Shown here: positions 5,905 to 6,112 of the stretch, piece by piece | Numbering within the stretch: the first letter of the stretch is position 1 | How the letters are laid out: the number at the start of each line of letters is the position of its first letter | NCBI GenBank assembly: GCA_016873405.1 | Contig: VGXH01000123.1 | Coordinates: forward strand, 1-6,112 | Direction of reading: 5' to 3' | Length of the DNA: 6,112 nucleotides | From: a bacterium | Lineage (GTDB): Bacteria; Krumholzibacteriota; Krumholzibacteria; LZORAL124-64-63 | Made by a program: the position numbers and the translations under genes | Notes under the pieces: generated by a model | Databases searched by the model: none | What the model was told of the DNA's origin: nothing | What the model saw: the letters and a program-made list of their open reading frames with translations, nothing else

Positions 5905-6112
5905 GGCGTGCCGCCCGTCACCCGCCGCAGGGACACGCGATCGCCGGGGCGCACCTCCCCGCCCGCGACGACGCGGCAAAAGATCCCCTCGCGCGGCATG
6001 ATGCAGTCGCCGGTGGCCACGCCGATGGCGCAGGCCTGGTGGCAGTCCTTGCCGATCTGCGTGACCTCGAGCACGACATCGTCGCCGACCAGGAACCGGT
6101 CGCCGACGCCCC
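5901..6112 (-). CDS. MOSC-domain protein, C-terminal part
   Basis: The last 69 residues of a gene running off the window. They show the core MOSC pattern: VVLEVTQIGKDCHQACAI, then GDCIMPREGIFCRV, then GGEVRPGDRV near the end. MOSC domains are found in molybdenum cofactor sulfurase and related proteins, often alone or fused to MogA/MoaB or MoaC in bacteria. Whether this one is a fusion cannot be seen. Conserved-looking Cys residues (CHQAC, GDC, IFC) are present. The stop overlaps the moeA ATG as ATGA, so the two are probably translated together in a Moco operon. Confidence 0.9.
   Translation of the reverse strand, partial: GVGDRFLVGDDVVLEVTQIGKDCHQACAIGVATGDCIMPREGIFCRVVAGGEVRPGDRVSLRRVTGGTP

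Noticed and set aside
5905..5979. Extended N-terminus of MoeA from 5979
   Set aside because: It overlaps the MOSC coding end; the ATG at 5904 matches the family start and forms an ATGA junction.

Overview
The window is GC-rich throughout, apart from one short AT-rich patch at about 4591-4636. It codes almost wall to wall and looks like a Gram-negative bacterium with extracytosolic redox metabolism. The evidence is a multiheme c-type cytochrome, an outer-membrane porin ending in Phe, and exported flavoprotein machinery. I cannot fix the phylum from sequence alone; a deltaproteobacterial-type or other GC-rich, metal-respiring or anaerobic lineage would fit.

Layout. (1) Positions 1-977, plus strand: the C-terminal part of a multiheme cytochrome c. 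Its reading frame is crossed by a single TGA at 597-599, followed at the expected distance by a SECIS-like hairpin, so I read it as a probable selenocysteine codon. (2) Positions 978-1067: a convergent intergenic gap holding a 12-bp hairpin terminator. (3) Positions 4542 down to 1068, minus strand: a compact four-gene operon in the order porin, FMN-binding protein, PepSY-like two-TM protein with Asp-box motifs, ApbE flavin transferase. The last two junctions are ATGA overlaps. (4) Positions 4543-4692: a control region with two tandem TTTAGT-N4-ACTAAA dyads upstream of the porin, which I take to be the operator of a dimeric (perhaps DtxR-family, metal-sensing) regulator. (5) Positions 6112 down to 4693, minus strand: the end of a MOSC-domain gene and a complete moeA, again joined by an ATGA overlap, for molybdenum cofactor work.

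How the genes fit together. ApbE would attach FMN covalently to the SGAT threonine of the FMN-binding protein outside the cytoplasm. The PepSY-like membrane protein is a plausible inner-membrane partner, and the porin would admit or hold the substrate at the outer membrane. With an iron/manganese-type operator in front, the operon reads as a flavin-based extracytosolic reductase, for example for ferric iron. The convergent multiheme cytochrome is a plausible partner, but no shared operon proves this.

Most notable observations: the candidate selenocysteine cytochrome, the tandem-dyad operator, and the complete flavinylation cassette with an unusual Asp-box PepSY-like component. No gap longer than 150 bases lacks a gene.
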